Assembly (NCBI GenBank): GCA_944376825.1
Contig: CALWDY010000011.1
Span: 1-51,040 of the forward strand
From: an uncultured Clostridia bacterium
Lineage (GTDB): Bacteria > Bacillota > Clostridia > Christensenellales > UBA1242
Direction: 5' to 3'
DNA: 51,040 nt
Position numbers and translations under genes: made by a program. This document shows, piece after piece, positions 13,905-24,427 of this stretch. Under the pieces are notes generated by a model. That model did no database searches and was not told the origin of the DNA. It saw only the letters and a program-made list of their open reading frames with translations. Within the stretch, counting starts at the first letter, position 1. Each line of letters opens with the position of its first letter.

Positions 13905-14393
13905 ATGCGAATTTTAGGTATAGACCCAGGTTATGGAATTGTAGGGTTTGGAGTAATTGAAACAAATAATCAAACAAATGTTATAGACTATGGAGTTATT
14001 TCTACACCCAAAGAACTAAGTTTGCCAGAAAGATTAGAAATTATATATAGTTCTTTGTGTTCTCTTATTTTTTCATATAAACCTGATGTTGTTGCAGTTG
14101 AAGAACTTTTTTATTTTAGAAATCAAACCACAATAATTCCTGTGGCAGAAGCAAGAGGGGTTATTTTACTTGCTTGCAAAAAAAACAATGTTAAGGTGTT
14201 TGAATATACCCCACTTCAAATAAAACAGGCATTGACTGGTGTGGGCAGGGCAGAAAAAGCGCAAGTTCAATTCATGGTAAAAACAATTTTAGGACTAGAA
14301 AAAGTTCCAAAACCCGACGATGCGGCAGATGCTTTGGCTGTTGCACTTTGTCATAGCCAAATAAATCCAAATTTAAATGTTAATCAAGTTTAA
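13905..14393 (+). CDS. ruvC: Holliday-junction resolvase RuvC
   Basis: Cuts Holliday junctions symmetrically, with RuvAB. 162 residues. The ATG at 13905 gives MRILGIDPG; the GTG at 13896 is part of the ribosome binding region (AGGTG). The RNase H-like acidic residues are visible: Asp7, Glu66 (VEELFY), and Asp139 with Asp142 in PDDAADALAVALCH. First gene of a ruvC-ruvA-ruvB-queA-tgt run. Confidence 0.96.
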   Translation: MRILGIDPGYGIVGFGVIETNNQTNVIDYGVISTPKELSLPERLEIIYSSLCSLIFSYKPDVVAVEELFYFRNQTTIIPVAEARGVILLACKKNNVKVFEYTPLQIKQALTGVGRAEKAQVQFMVKTILGLEKVPKPDDAADALAVALCHSQINPNLNVNQV

Positions 14394-14402
14394 GGAGAAT
14401 AT

Positions 14403-14984
14403 ATGATTAATTATATAGAAGGTAATGTTGTTGAAAAGCAAGAGGGTTATATTGTTGTAGATTGCAACAATATTGGATATGAAATACAAGTTAGCAACCA
14501 TACATTAAATTCTATTGAATTTCAAAATGAAATTGTTAAAATTTTAACCTATATGCAAGTTAGAGAAGATGGTGTAACCCTTTATGGCTTTGTAACTAAG
14601 GAAGAAAAAAATATGTTTTTAAAACTTATTTCAGTAAGTGGGATTGGTCCTAAAATGGCAATTAGCATATTATCTGGAATAACTGTTAATGAACTTATTA
14701 ACGCAATTTTAAGGCAAGATGTAAAAATGCTTTGCACAATAAAGGGATTGGGTAAAAAAACGGCAGAAAGGTTGCTGGTTGAATTAAAAGATCAAACAAT
14801 GCCATCTGTTGAATGTAGTGTTGAACAAAATGGAAATGAAGATTACATTAGTCAAGCAACTGAGGCACTTATTAGTTTGGGCGTTGGTAAAAACGAAGCT
14901 TATAGGTTGGCAAAAGAAAACGCAATCAATTCAACTTCTGTTGAAGAAATTATAACAAAAGTTTTAAGAGGAATGGGAAGTTAA
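14403..14984 (+). CDS. ruvA: Holliday-junction branch-migration protein RuvA
   Basis: 193 residues: an N-terminal OB fold ([21 protein letters not shown]), two helix-hairpin-helix motifs ([13 protein letters not shown] and [13 protein letters not shown]) and a C-terminal domain III ([17 protein letters not shown]) that contacts RuvB. A tetramer holds the four-way junction. The AAGGAG site precedes the ATG, and the stop overlaps the ruvB ATG by one base (TAATG). Confidence 0.96.
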   Translation: MINYIEGNVVEKQEGYIVVDCNNIGYEIQVSNHTLNSIEFQNEIVKILTYMQVREDGVTLYGFVTKEEKNMFLKLISVSGIGPKMAISILSGITVNELINAILRQDVKMLCTIKGLGKKTAERLLVELKDQTMPSVECSVEQNGNEDYISQATEALISLGVGKNEAYRLAKENAINSTSVEEIITKVLRGMGS

Positions 14985-16025
14985 TGGCAGAAGATAATAG
15001 GTTTATTACAAGCACAAAAAATGCTAGTGATCTTGAAATAGAAAACTCACTTAGGCCAAGAGCGATGAGTGAATATGTTGGGCAAGAAAAGATAAAAAAC
15101 ACACTAGAAGTTTATATAAAAGCTGCAAAAAAAAGAAATGATACGCTTGATCATGTTCTTTTGTATGGACCACCAGGGCTTGGCAAAACAACGCTTTCTC
15201 ACATAATCGCAAATGAAATGGGTTCTCAATTAAAAATTACAAGCGGACCCACAATTGAACACGCGGCAGATCTTGCCGCTATTGTTACCAATTTGAACAA
15301 AGGTGATGTGTTGTTTATTGATGAAATTCACAGATTAAATAAATCGGTTGAAGAAATTTTGTATCCTGCAATGGAAGATTTTGCACTAGATTTTATTGTG
15401 GGGAAAGGACCATCTGCAAAGAATATGAGACTAAAAATTCAACCTTTTACTTTGATTGGAGCAACTACAAGGGCGGGAATGATAACTGGGCCACTTAGAG
15501 ACAGATTCGGCGTTATTTGTAGGTTGGAGTTGTATACACCGCAAGAACTTGTTGTTATAATAAAAAGGTCAAGTAAAATTCTTGGAATTGAAATTGATGA
15601 TGATGCCTGCCTTTGTTTGGCAACTCGAAGCAGAGGGACTCCAAGACTTGCAAATAGACTACTTAAAAGAGTTAGAGATTTTGCAGAAGTTATAGGAGAA
15701 GGGAAAATAACAAAATCAATAGCAGAAAAATCTTTAAAACTAATGGAAATAGATGAAATTGGTCTTGATTTTGTAGATCGAAGAATATTGGAAAGCATAA
15801 TAAAAAAATTTGGTGGAGGACCTGTGGGGCTTGATACATTATCTGCTGCAACAGGTGAAGATAATGCTACAATAGAAGATGTTTATGAGCCATATCTATT
15901 GCAACTTGGTTTTATAGCAAGAACTCCAAGGGGTAGAGTCGCTTTGGGTAAGGCGTATGAACATTTAAATATTCCACTGAGTGAAGAAAAGAAAAAAATG
16001 TTAGAAATATATAAAATGGTAGAAA

Positions 16026-16042
<17 letters not shown>
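14984..16042 (+). CDS. ruvB: Holliday-junction helicase RuvB
   Basis: 352-residue AAA+ motor that drives branch migration on RuvA-bound junctions. Walker [10 protein letters not shown], Walker B FIDEIHRL, sensor 1 GATTRAG and sensor 2 [17 protein letters not shown] are all present, as is the C-terminal winged helix ([25 protein letters not shown]). Length is normal. It is coupled to ruvA upstream and overlaps queA by 17 bases. Confidence 0.97.
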
Positions 16043-18187
<2,145 letters not shown>

Positions 18188-18265
18188 AATATTTTAACAA
18201 ATTTATACAAATTATATTTTGTTTTAAATTTTGATATATGATATCATTAAAAGCAAGGAGAAACA

Positions 18266-18355
18266 ATGAGTTTGATACTAGCAAGTTTAACTAATATATT
18301 GATTCCTATCATAATTTTGATAGTTCTTACAATAATGTTGTTTTTTTTAAATTAA
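18266..18355 (+). CDS. Predicted 29-residue membrane peptide upstream of yajC
   Basis: An ATG at 18266 preceded by a strong AAGGAG site (18255-18260) opens a 29-codon frame ending TAA at 18355, ten bases before the yajC ATG. The product starts MSLILASLTN and continues as one unbroken hydrophobic helix (LIPIIILIVLTIMLFFLN, about 20 residues). It is a single-pass peptide with almost no soluble part. Placement before yajC suggests an accessory of the Sec membrane complex; that is inference. It could also be a leader peptide for yajC. Confidence 0.65.
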   Translation: MSLILASLTNILIPIIILIVLTIMLFFLN

Positions 18356-18365
18356 AGGAGGATTT

Positions 18366-18869
18366 ATGAATTTATTATTAGCAGTTTCAGTTGAACAGTG
18401 GGTTTTGTTAGGGGTTTTGTTGCTTGTTTTAATTCTTTCACCAGTTTTTATGATGGCGAAAAACAAAAAAGCTATGGCAAGTACGCAAAAAATGATTGAT
18501 GAACTTAAAAAGGGGGATACAATTTTAACTGCCGCAGGCGTAATTGGAAAAGTTGTTTCAATAGACAATAAAGAGGGTTATAAAACCGTAACAATAGAAA
18601 CAGGTGATGAAAAACATAAAGGTTATATGTGCATTGATATTGCATCTGTGTATTATAATCTTTCAAATCCTGTGCAACCACAAAATGCTGTTCAAAACAA
18701 TAATGCAAATACAAAAGAAACAAAAACAGAACAAGAACAAACATTAGACAATAAAAATGTAACTGAAAATATCGTTGAGGAAATAAAAGAAACAACAGTA
18801 GAAGACCAAAACGGTGATAAAAAAGTTACAAAAACTTCTAAATCAAAGAATTCAAAAAAATCTAAATAA
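18366..18869 (+). CDS. yajC: YajC-type Sec translocase accessory protein
   Basis: Membrane partner of SecDF and YidC. A single transmembrane segment (residues about 8-30, VLLGVLLLVLILSPVFMM) is followed by the family's cytosolic beta domain (DELKKGDTILTAAGVIGKVVSID). It is 167 residues, longer than the usual 90-120, because of a polar Gln/Asn/Lys/Glu-rich tail from about residue 100. AAAGGAGG ribosome binding site. Lies between tgt and secD as in other Clostridia. Confidence 0.9.
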   Translation: MNLLLAVSVEQWVLLGVLLLVLILSPVFMMAKNKKAMASTQKMIDELKKGDTILTAAGVIGKVVSIDNKEGYKTVTIETGDEKHKGYMCIDIASVYYNLSNPVQPQNAVQNNNANTKETKTEQEQTLDNKNVTENIVEEIKETTVEDQNGDKKVTKTSKSKNSKKSK

Positions 18870-18924
18870 TTATCATAATCACAAAACTTGTTTCATATTT
18901 TAAAGTATGAGCAGGAGAGTGAAT

Positions 18925-19335
18925 ATGAAAGTTAAAAATGCAAATTTAAATAACGCAGAAGATAAAGTGTCGTTTTTTGTGCAAGTGTTAAAGGGTGCAT
19001 TAATGGCACTATCTGTTTGTTTGATTGCAATTTTAATATTCGCATTTGTTTTAAGATTTGTTGCAGTAAGCGATTCACTTATAAAACCAATTAACCAAGT
19101 AATAAAAACCATATCAATTTTAATTGGTACATTTTACGGATTAAAAAAGTCAAAAGATATGGGATTAATTTCTGGACTTGTTATAGGACTTATGTTTACA
19201 ATTATTTCATTTATAGCATTTTCAGCCCTTGATGGAAGTTTTGAATTTGGTATTTCACTTATAAATGATTGTTTGTTTGGTTCTATTATTGGTGGAGTGT
19301 GCGGAATTATTGCAGTAAATCTTAGAAAAAAATAA
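18925..19335 (+). CDS. TIGR04086-family membrane protein
   Basis: A 136-residue protein with four hydrophobic segments (about residues 20-45, 55-68, 75-97 and 110-130). Start 18925 is chosen because AGGAG (18913-18917) lies just ahead; the ATG at 18907 lies upstream of it. Small proteins of this type (YrzE-like) commonly sit between yajC and secD in Clostridia. The function is unknown, and the location suggests a link to the Sec machinery or envelope. A strong terminator follows. Confidence 0.75.
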   Translation: MKVKNANLNNAEDKVSFFVQVLKGALMALSVCLIAILIFAFVLRFVAVSDSLIKPINQVIKTISILIGTFYGLKKSKDMGLISGLVIGLMFTIISFIAFSALDGSFEFGISLINDCLFGSIIGGVCGIIAVNLRKK

Positions 19336-19349
19336 TTAGTTCTGCTTAA

Positions 19350-19393
19350 AAACTAGCGATTTTGTAAATTTTGCAAATCGCTAGTTTATTTTT
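19350..19393 (+). terminator. Terminator between the yajC block and secD
   Basis: AAACTAGCGATTT (19350-19362) pairs perfectly with AAATCGCTAGTTT (19375-19387), then ATTTTT. Confidence 0.85.
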
Positions 19394-19446
19394 GTGTGAA
19401 AATCCTTAAATATGTCTATAAATATTATACAATAGTAAAAAAGTAT

Positions 19447-19475
19447 TTGACTAACTTTTGTTATTTATTTATAAT
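19447..19475 (+). promoter_or_regulatory. Promoter of secD-secF
   Basis: TTGACT (19447-19452), a 17-base spacer and TATAAT (19470-19475). Transcription should start near 19482, about 39 bases before the secD ATG. Confidence 0.85.
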
Positions 19476-19490
19476 ACTTACTTGTATGAG

Positions 19491-19505
19491 TGTGCAAATT
19501 GCACA
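19491..19505. promoter_or_regulatory. 15-bp palindrome in the secD leader
   Basis: TGTGCAA-A-TTGCACA, perfect 7-bp arms. It lies about 10-24 bases into the predicted transcript and 6 bases before the GGAG ribosome binding site. The arms are too close for a stable RNA hairpin of full length, so a dimeric repressor site is the likelier reading. Confidence 0.5.
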
Positions 19506-19520
19506 ATTTATGGAGATAAT

Positions 19521-20846
19521 ATGGCTAAACGATTTTCAATTATAAATTATGTATTGGTATCAATTTTGGTAGCATTGGGTATTTTTTTATCGGTATGCTC
19601 ATTTAAAATACCATTTTATGTAAATGATTTTGCAAGTTTTGCAGGGGCAATTCCTCTTGGTTATGATATTGGACAAGGTCAAACCGCAGTGTTTGAGGTT
19701 ACGCCTACATCAAGCGAAATTACTTCATTTAATGATAAACAAATGCAAAACACTTTAAAATTTGTCGAAGAAGTATTGTCTAATTTTAATGGAACATTAT
19801 ATCAAATTGGACTAGAAAATGACAATATGATTAGAATAGAAATACCAAAATCTGACACAAGTGAAGATTTGATGCTTGCTCTAAGCAATAGAAACGAAAT
19901 TGTAATTAGGGGAGAAGATACAAGCGACGACACAGATTTAGATATTAGTGCTGATAGAATTAAAAAGTGTTATGCAACTTATCAAGCAACAAGTGCAAAC
20001 TCAACTTCATATAGTTTTGGGGTTGCTATTGAATTTGATGAGTTAGGCAAAAAACAGTTTGAAGCTCTTACAAGAGAAGTAAAAGATAATGGAAATACAA
20101 TCTATTTTTATTCCGTTGATGGAGAAAAATTAGGTAGTTTAGGTGAAATAACAAAAACAAATTCTTATGGTGTTACATTTATGCCTGTTTCATCTTTAAC
20201 AACAGAACATGATACCAACATGTATGCAGTAAATGTGATGATGGGGGCAATAGACGCAAAACTAGACATTAAAGAAAATAGCGTAAGTTCGGCTTTTATT
20301 GGTTATAACAGTTTAACATATGTTGTAATTACTCTTTCGATAGCTTTTGTTTTAGTTGCAATTTTCATGATTTGTCGTTATAGAGATTTGGGACTTCTTG
20401 CAATGTTTTCAGGTTTAATTAACATAATATTATATCTTTTCTTCTTGCAAGCATTGCCAATTGTAACATTAACTTTTGCGGGAATAGTTGGTTGCGTTAT
20501 AGGTTTTTGTTTAACAATGATATGTCATGTTATTGTTTTTGAAAATATTAAAAAAGAATATAAATTGGGAAGAAAAATTCCACTTTCATTTAAATTGGGA
20601 TATAAAAATTCAGTTTTAAGCGTTGTTGATGTTTCAGTAATTTCAATAATTGCATCAATCATTTTATATTTCATAGGTTTTGAAATATTAAAATCATTTG
20701 CTATTGCTCTATTTCTTGGTGGTATTTTAGCAATGTTCTCTTCCTTGGTTGTTACAAAAGGATTTACAAAATGGTATTTGCCATTAAACAGTACAAACGA
20801 AAAACATTTAAATTTAACAAGGGAGGCAACAAATGAGGAAAAATAA
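19521..20846 (+). CDS. secD: SecD-type translocase subunit, proton-relay residue missing
   Basis: Membrane subunit assisting Sec-dependent export. 441 residues: TM1 (about 8-28), an extracytoplasmic P1 domain (about 30-270), then TM2-TM6. The start at 19521 follows GGAG and lies downstream of the promoter; an earlier ATG at 19485 would add a spurious extension. It is strongly divergent: the usual LGLDLxGG reads LGYDIGQGQ. In TM4 the conserved VDANVxIFERI reads MICHVIVFENI, so the proton-pathway Asp is Ile334. The reading frame is intact and secF overlaps by 14 bases, so it is probably functional. Confidence 0.85.
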   Translation: MAKRFSIINYVLVSILVALGIFLSVCSFKIPFYVNDFASFAGAIPLGYDIGQGQTAVFEVTPTSSEITSFNDKQMQNTLKFVEEVLSNFNGTLYQIGLENDNMIRIEIPKSDTSEDLMLALSNRNEIVIRGEDTSDDTDLDISADRIKKCYATYQATSANSTSYSFGVAIEFDELGKKQFEALTREVKDNGNTIYFYSVDGEKLGSLGEITKTNSYGVTFMPVSSLTTEHDTNMYAVNVMMGAIDAKLDIKENSVSSAFIGYNSLTYVVITLSIAFVLVAIFMICRYRDLGLLAMFSGLINIILYLFFLQALPIVTLTFAGIVGCVIGFCLTMICHVIVFENIKKEYKLGRKIPLSFKLGYKNSVLSVVDVSVISIIASIILYFIGFEILKSFAIALFLGGILAMFSSLVVTKGFTKWYLPLNSTNEKHLNLTREATNEEK

Positions 20847-21906
20847 TTTTTATAATAATTTAAAGCAAAAAGTAAAAGATTCTAAATATAATTTTTCTGG
20901 TAACCTTTTGTATCATTTAATTGCACCATTAGTTATTATAGTTTTGGGACTAATATTGGCTCTTGCAATAAATTTTAATTTGGGTTTAGATTTTAAGGGT
21001 GGAACAGTTGCCACTGTTGTTGTTAGTGAAGATTTAAACATTTCACAAAATTATAATGATATAAAAAACAAGTTGGATGAGGTTTTAAAAGGAAATAATA
21101 TTGATGGACTAATATACCAAAAGGTAGAAACATCATACTATGGAAATGCAATAACAGTTAAATTTGAAAAAATTAGTGATGAACTAAAAGAAACTTTAAA
21201 AGCAGATTTAATTTCAAGTTTTTATCCAACAATTGAGGACGAAAACGATTTGGAAATTTTTGTTAAGGTAGATAATTTTGGTGCAAATGTGCCAAATGGT
21301 GTTGTTTTGTCAACAGCATTAGCAATTCTTGTTATGATTGTAGCAGTATTTATATATGTGGCTTCAAGGTTTGGAATAAGTGCAGGTTTTGTTTCTGGTA
21401 TGGTTTGCATATTAAACTTAATAACTCTTGTTGGTATTCTTGCTATAACAAGAGTTAAATTGGACATTTCAATTGTTTCAGCGTTTGTTTTCACTGGCAT
21501 GTATTCGCTAATATGTTCAACAATTTTATTTGGTAAAGTTAATGAAAACTTCAAAAAAGAAATTTATGCTAAATTTACAAACAATCAAATTGCCAATGTA
21601 TCTGTAAAAGATGTATTTGTTGTAAACACATCACTTGCAATTTTCTTGCTTTTGTTTGCTTTCTTTATGGGAATTGTTCCAACAACTGTTGTTAGAAATA
21701 CATCATTGCCACTAATGTTAGGTGTTTTGATTTCTTATTATTCTTCTATGTTTATTACTCCTGGACTTTGGAGCAAAACATACATTAAAAGAAAGAAGAA
21801 AGAAAAAGAAAAAATAGAAGATAATAATAAAACAACAAAAAGTTTAACACAAGAAGAAATAATTAAGGAGCCAGATGTTATTGTGGAAACAGAGGCAAAA
21901 GAATAA
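20833..21906 (+). CDS. secF: SecF-type translocase subunit, proton-relay residues missing
   Basis: Partner of SecD in pulling exported proteins across the membrane. 357 residues with TM1 (about 28-48), the LGLDFKGG motif, a P4 domain, five further TM segments and a charged cytosolic tail (KRKKKEKEKIE onward). In TM4 the usual SLNDTVVVFDRI reads SLICSTILFGKV, so the key Asp is Cys228. In TM5 the usual RTxNTS reads FVVNTS, so the Arg is Phe262. With SecD Ile334 this removes all three residues of the known SecDF proton path. The ATG lies inside secD; a terminator follows. Confidence 0.85.
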   Translation: MRKNNFYNNLKQKVKDSKYNFSGNLLYHLIAPLVIIVLGLILALAINFNLGLDFKGGTVATVVVSEDLNISQNYNDIKNKLDEVLKGNNIDGLIYQKVETSYYGNAITVKFEKISDELKETLKADLISSFYPTIEDENDLEIFVKVDNFGANVPNGVVLSTALAILVMIVAVFIYVASRFGISAGFVSGMVCILNLITLVGILAITRVKLDISIVSAFVFTGMYSLICSTILFGKVNENFKKEIYAKFTNNQIANVSVKDVFVVNTSLAIFLLLFAFFMGIVPTTVVRNTSLPLMLGVLISYYSSMFITPGLWSKTYIKRKKKEKEKIEDNNKTTKSLTQEEIIKEPDVIVETEAKE

Positions 21907-21910
21907 AATT

Positions 21911-21940
21911 AAAGCATTAACAAAAGTTAATGCTTTTTTT
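21911..21940 (+). terminator. Terminator after secF
   Basis: AAAGCATTAAC (21911-21921) pairs with GTTAATGCTTT (21926-21936) around AAAA and runs into seven T. Confidence 0.9.
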
Positions 21941-21951
21941 GTAAAAATCTT

Positions 21952-21979
21952 TTGCAAAATAATATTTATAAGTTATAAT
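21952..21979 (+). promoter_or_regulatory. Promoter of recJ-relA-hemZ
   Basis: TTGCAA (21952-21957), a 16-base spacer and TATAAT (21974-21979). The short leader contains a small TCTGC/GCAGA hairpin before recJ. Confidence 0.7.
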
Positions 21980-22027
21980 ATTTTCATAAGGTTGATGTCT
22001 GCTGTGTTGCAGATAAGGTAGAATAAT

Positions 22028-24427
22028 ATGAAATTATTAAAGTTTTATAATGATGGTGCATCTAGCACTGATATTTTGCAATTGGCAAATGAATTTAATA
22101 TAGACAAAAATGTAATGGAAATTATTTATTCAAAAGGGTATAGAACAAGTCAAGAAATTTCCTGTTTTTTGTCGCCAACATTGCAACCTTTTTATGACCC
22201 ATATCTTTTAAGCGGAATGAAAGAATGTTGTGATAAAATAAAAGATGCTGTTGAAAACAAAAAAGATGTTTTAATTTTTGGGGATTATGATGTTGATGGA
22301 ATTTCGGCTACATCCATTATGCTTATTACATTAAAAAAATTGGGTATAGACGCCAGATTTTATTTGCCAAATAGATTTATAGATGGTTATGGGCTTACAA
22401 ATGATGTTATAGATAAAATTTGTAAAGAAAAAAAACCAGATTTAATAATAACAGTAGATTGTGGGATAACTTGCTATAATGAAGTTGAGTACTGCAAAAA
22501 ATTGGGTATTGATATAATTGTTACAGACCATCATGAAATACCTGATGTTTTGCCTAAAACTGTAGTTGTAAATCCAAAAATTGAGGGGCAAAAATACACT
22601 TTTAATGGTCTTTGCGGAACAGGTGTTGCCTTTAAGATATCTCAAGCACTTTTAGGAGTAAACAATTGTGAAGATCTTTTGCCTATTGCTTGTATTGCAA
22701 CAATTTCGGATATAGTTCCACTTACAAGTGAAAACAGAATAATTGTGGCTAAGGGGCTTAAATTGCTTAATAAGCATTTGCCATATGGACTAAAATGTTT
22801 ATTTAAACAAAACAAACTTAATTTAGATAAAATAGAAGCAAGTGATATTGCTTTTAAAATAGCACCAAAATTAAATGCATCAGGCAGAATGGGCGACGCA
22901 AACGATTCTCTTGAACTTATATTAGAAACAAATCCGTCAAAAGTTAAAAATCTTATTGACAAAATTAACAATCACAATTTAAAGAGACAAGAACTATGCA
23001 ATAAGGTTTATGATGACTGCCTCGATCAATTACAGAATGAAAACATGTCTAATCTTCCTGTAATTATTCTCAAATCATGTGAGTGGGATAGTGGAATTTT
23101 GGGTATTGTGTGTTCTAGAATTTTAGAAGTTTATAATAGACCAGTCATATTGTTTTCGGAAAAAAATGGAGAATTGAAAGGTTCGGCAAGAAGTATTGAA
23201 GATGTAAATATTCATCAAGTATTAAATTCGGTGAAAGACATTTTAGAAGTTTTTGGTGGACATAAAGTTGCTGCGGGACTTACACTTAAAGCAGAATATT
23301 TTGAAGAATTTAAAAATAGAGTAAGTTCGTTTATGGTTGAAAATATAAACACAAAAGCGTTTATTCCAATTGAATATTATGATTTAGAACTTTCAACAAG
23401 CGATTTAACAGAAAAATTATTTGAAGATTTGAAAAAAATTGAACCTTGTGGATGTGAAAATTCAAAACCTAAGTTTATGATCAAAACTAATTCAATAAAA
23501 GTTACTCCATTAAAAACAAATTCTCCGCATGCTTATATAGGAATAAATAAAAAATTAAATTTAATTTTCTTTAATTATTTGAAACATTATCCAAGACTGA
23601 ATTTTGGAAATGAGTATAAATTCATTTTTGAATTGCAAACTTTTAATAAAGGTGTCTTTAAAGGTATAACAAAAACATTTTCAACAAGCGATGAAGTTAA
23701 GGATAATGCGAGCAAATATTTTAATGCTTTTAAATTTAATCAATTTAAGTATTTAAACTATAAGGGTCAAGAAAACAAAAATGTTAAAGTGTACCAAGAA
23801 AGTGATCTTCTTGATTTTGTTGTGGACTGTTCAAGCAATGTTTTTGGAACTTGTTTTGTTTGTTTTAATATTGAAAAATACAAGAAATTTATTGCATCTT
23901 ATGATTTGAAAAACATATTTGAAATAAACTTTATCGACACAAACACAACAGGTTTTAATGCAATAAATTTGTGTCCACTTGAAATCAATTTTGCAAAAAG
24001 TTATAAAAGAATTGTTTTTTTAGACTGCGTTTTAGATTTAAGTTATTTAAGCGCAATAAATAATATTTCTAACGCCGAAATCTTTATTCCAGAAATAGAT
24101 GCAACTGACAGAGATTTATTTAATATTTTAAATTTAAATCGAAGTGCAATTAAAAATTTTTATATTAATTTATTAAAAATAGAAAATAATTTATTTACCA
24201 ATATTTTGAGTGTATATACTAAAATGGTTAAAGATTTAAAATACAAAATAAATTTTAATAATTTTTTAATATATTTTTATATTTTAAGTGAATTAAAAAT
24301 TATAAGTTCCTACAATCAAGAAGGACTATATTGCTTTAAAATAAATAAAAGCATAAAAACAGAATTAAACAATTCAAAAATTTACAATATTGCAAATTTA
24401 ATTAGGAGAATTTATGGAAGAAATTAA
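22028..24427 (+). CDS. recJ: Single-stranded-DNA exonuclease RecJ
   Basis: 5'-3' ssDNA exonuclease in recombination and repair. 799 residues. The DHH catalytic motifs are GDYDVDG (Asp86, Asp88, Asp90), TVDCGI and TDHHE; DHHA1 shows LNASGRMGDAND and GGHKVAAGLTL; an OB domain and the Bacillota-type C-terminal extension follow from about residue 460. The extension is rich in Asn, Phe and Lys and more divergent than the core. The GGTAGAATA region gives only a weak ribosome binding site. relA starts 14 bases before its stop. Confidence 0.95.
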   Translation: MKLLKFYNDGASSTDILQLANEFNIDKNVMEIIYSKGYRTSQEISCFLSPTLQPFYDPYLLSGMKECCDKIKDAVENKKDVLIFGDYDVDGISATSIMLITLKKLGIDARFYLPNRFIDGYGLTNDVIDKICKEKKPDLIITVDCGITCYNEVEYCKKLGIDIIVTDHHEIPDVLPKTVVVNPKIEGQKYTFNGLCGTGVAFKISQALLGVNNCEDLLPIACIATISDIVPLTSENRIIVAKGLKLLNKHLPYGLKCLFKQNKLNLDKIEASDIAFKIAPKLNASGRMGDANDSLELILETNPSKVKNLIDKINNHNLKRQELCNKVYDDCLDQLQNENMSNLPVIILKSCEWDSGILGIVCSRILEVYNRPVILFSEKNGELKGSARSIEDVNIHQVLNSVKDILEVFGGHKVAAGLTLKAEYFEEFKNRVSSFMVENINTKAFIPIEYYDLELSTSDLTEKLFEDLKKIEPCGCENSKPKFMIKTNSIKVTPLKTNSPHAYIGINKKLNLIFFNYLKHYPRLNFGNEYKFIFELQTFNKGVFKGITKTFSTSDEVKDNASKYFNAFKFNQFKYLNYKGQENKNVKVYQESDLLDFVVDCSSNVFGTCFVCFNIEKYKKFIASYDLKNIFEINFIDTNTTGFNAINLCPLEINFAKSYKRIVFLDCVLDLSYLSAINNISNAEIFIPEIDATDRDLFNILNLNRSAIKNFYINLLKIENNLFTNILSVYTKMVKDLKYKINFNNFLIYFYILSELKIISSYNQEGLYCFKINKSIKTELNNSKIYNIANLIRRIYGRN

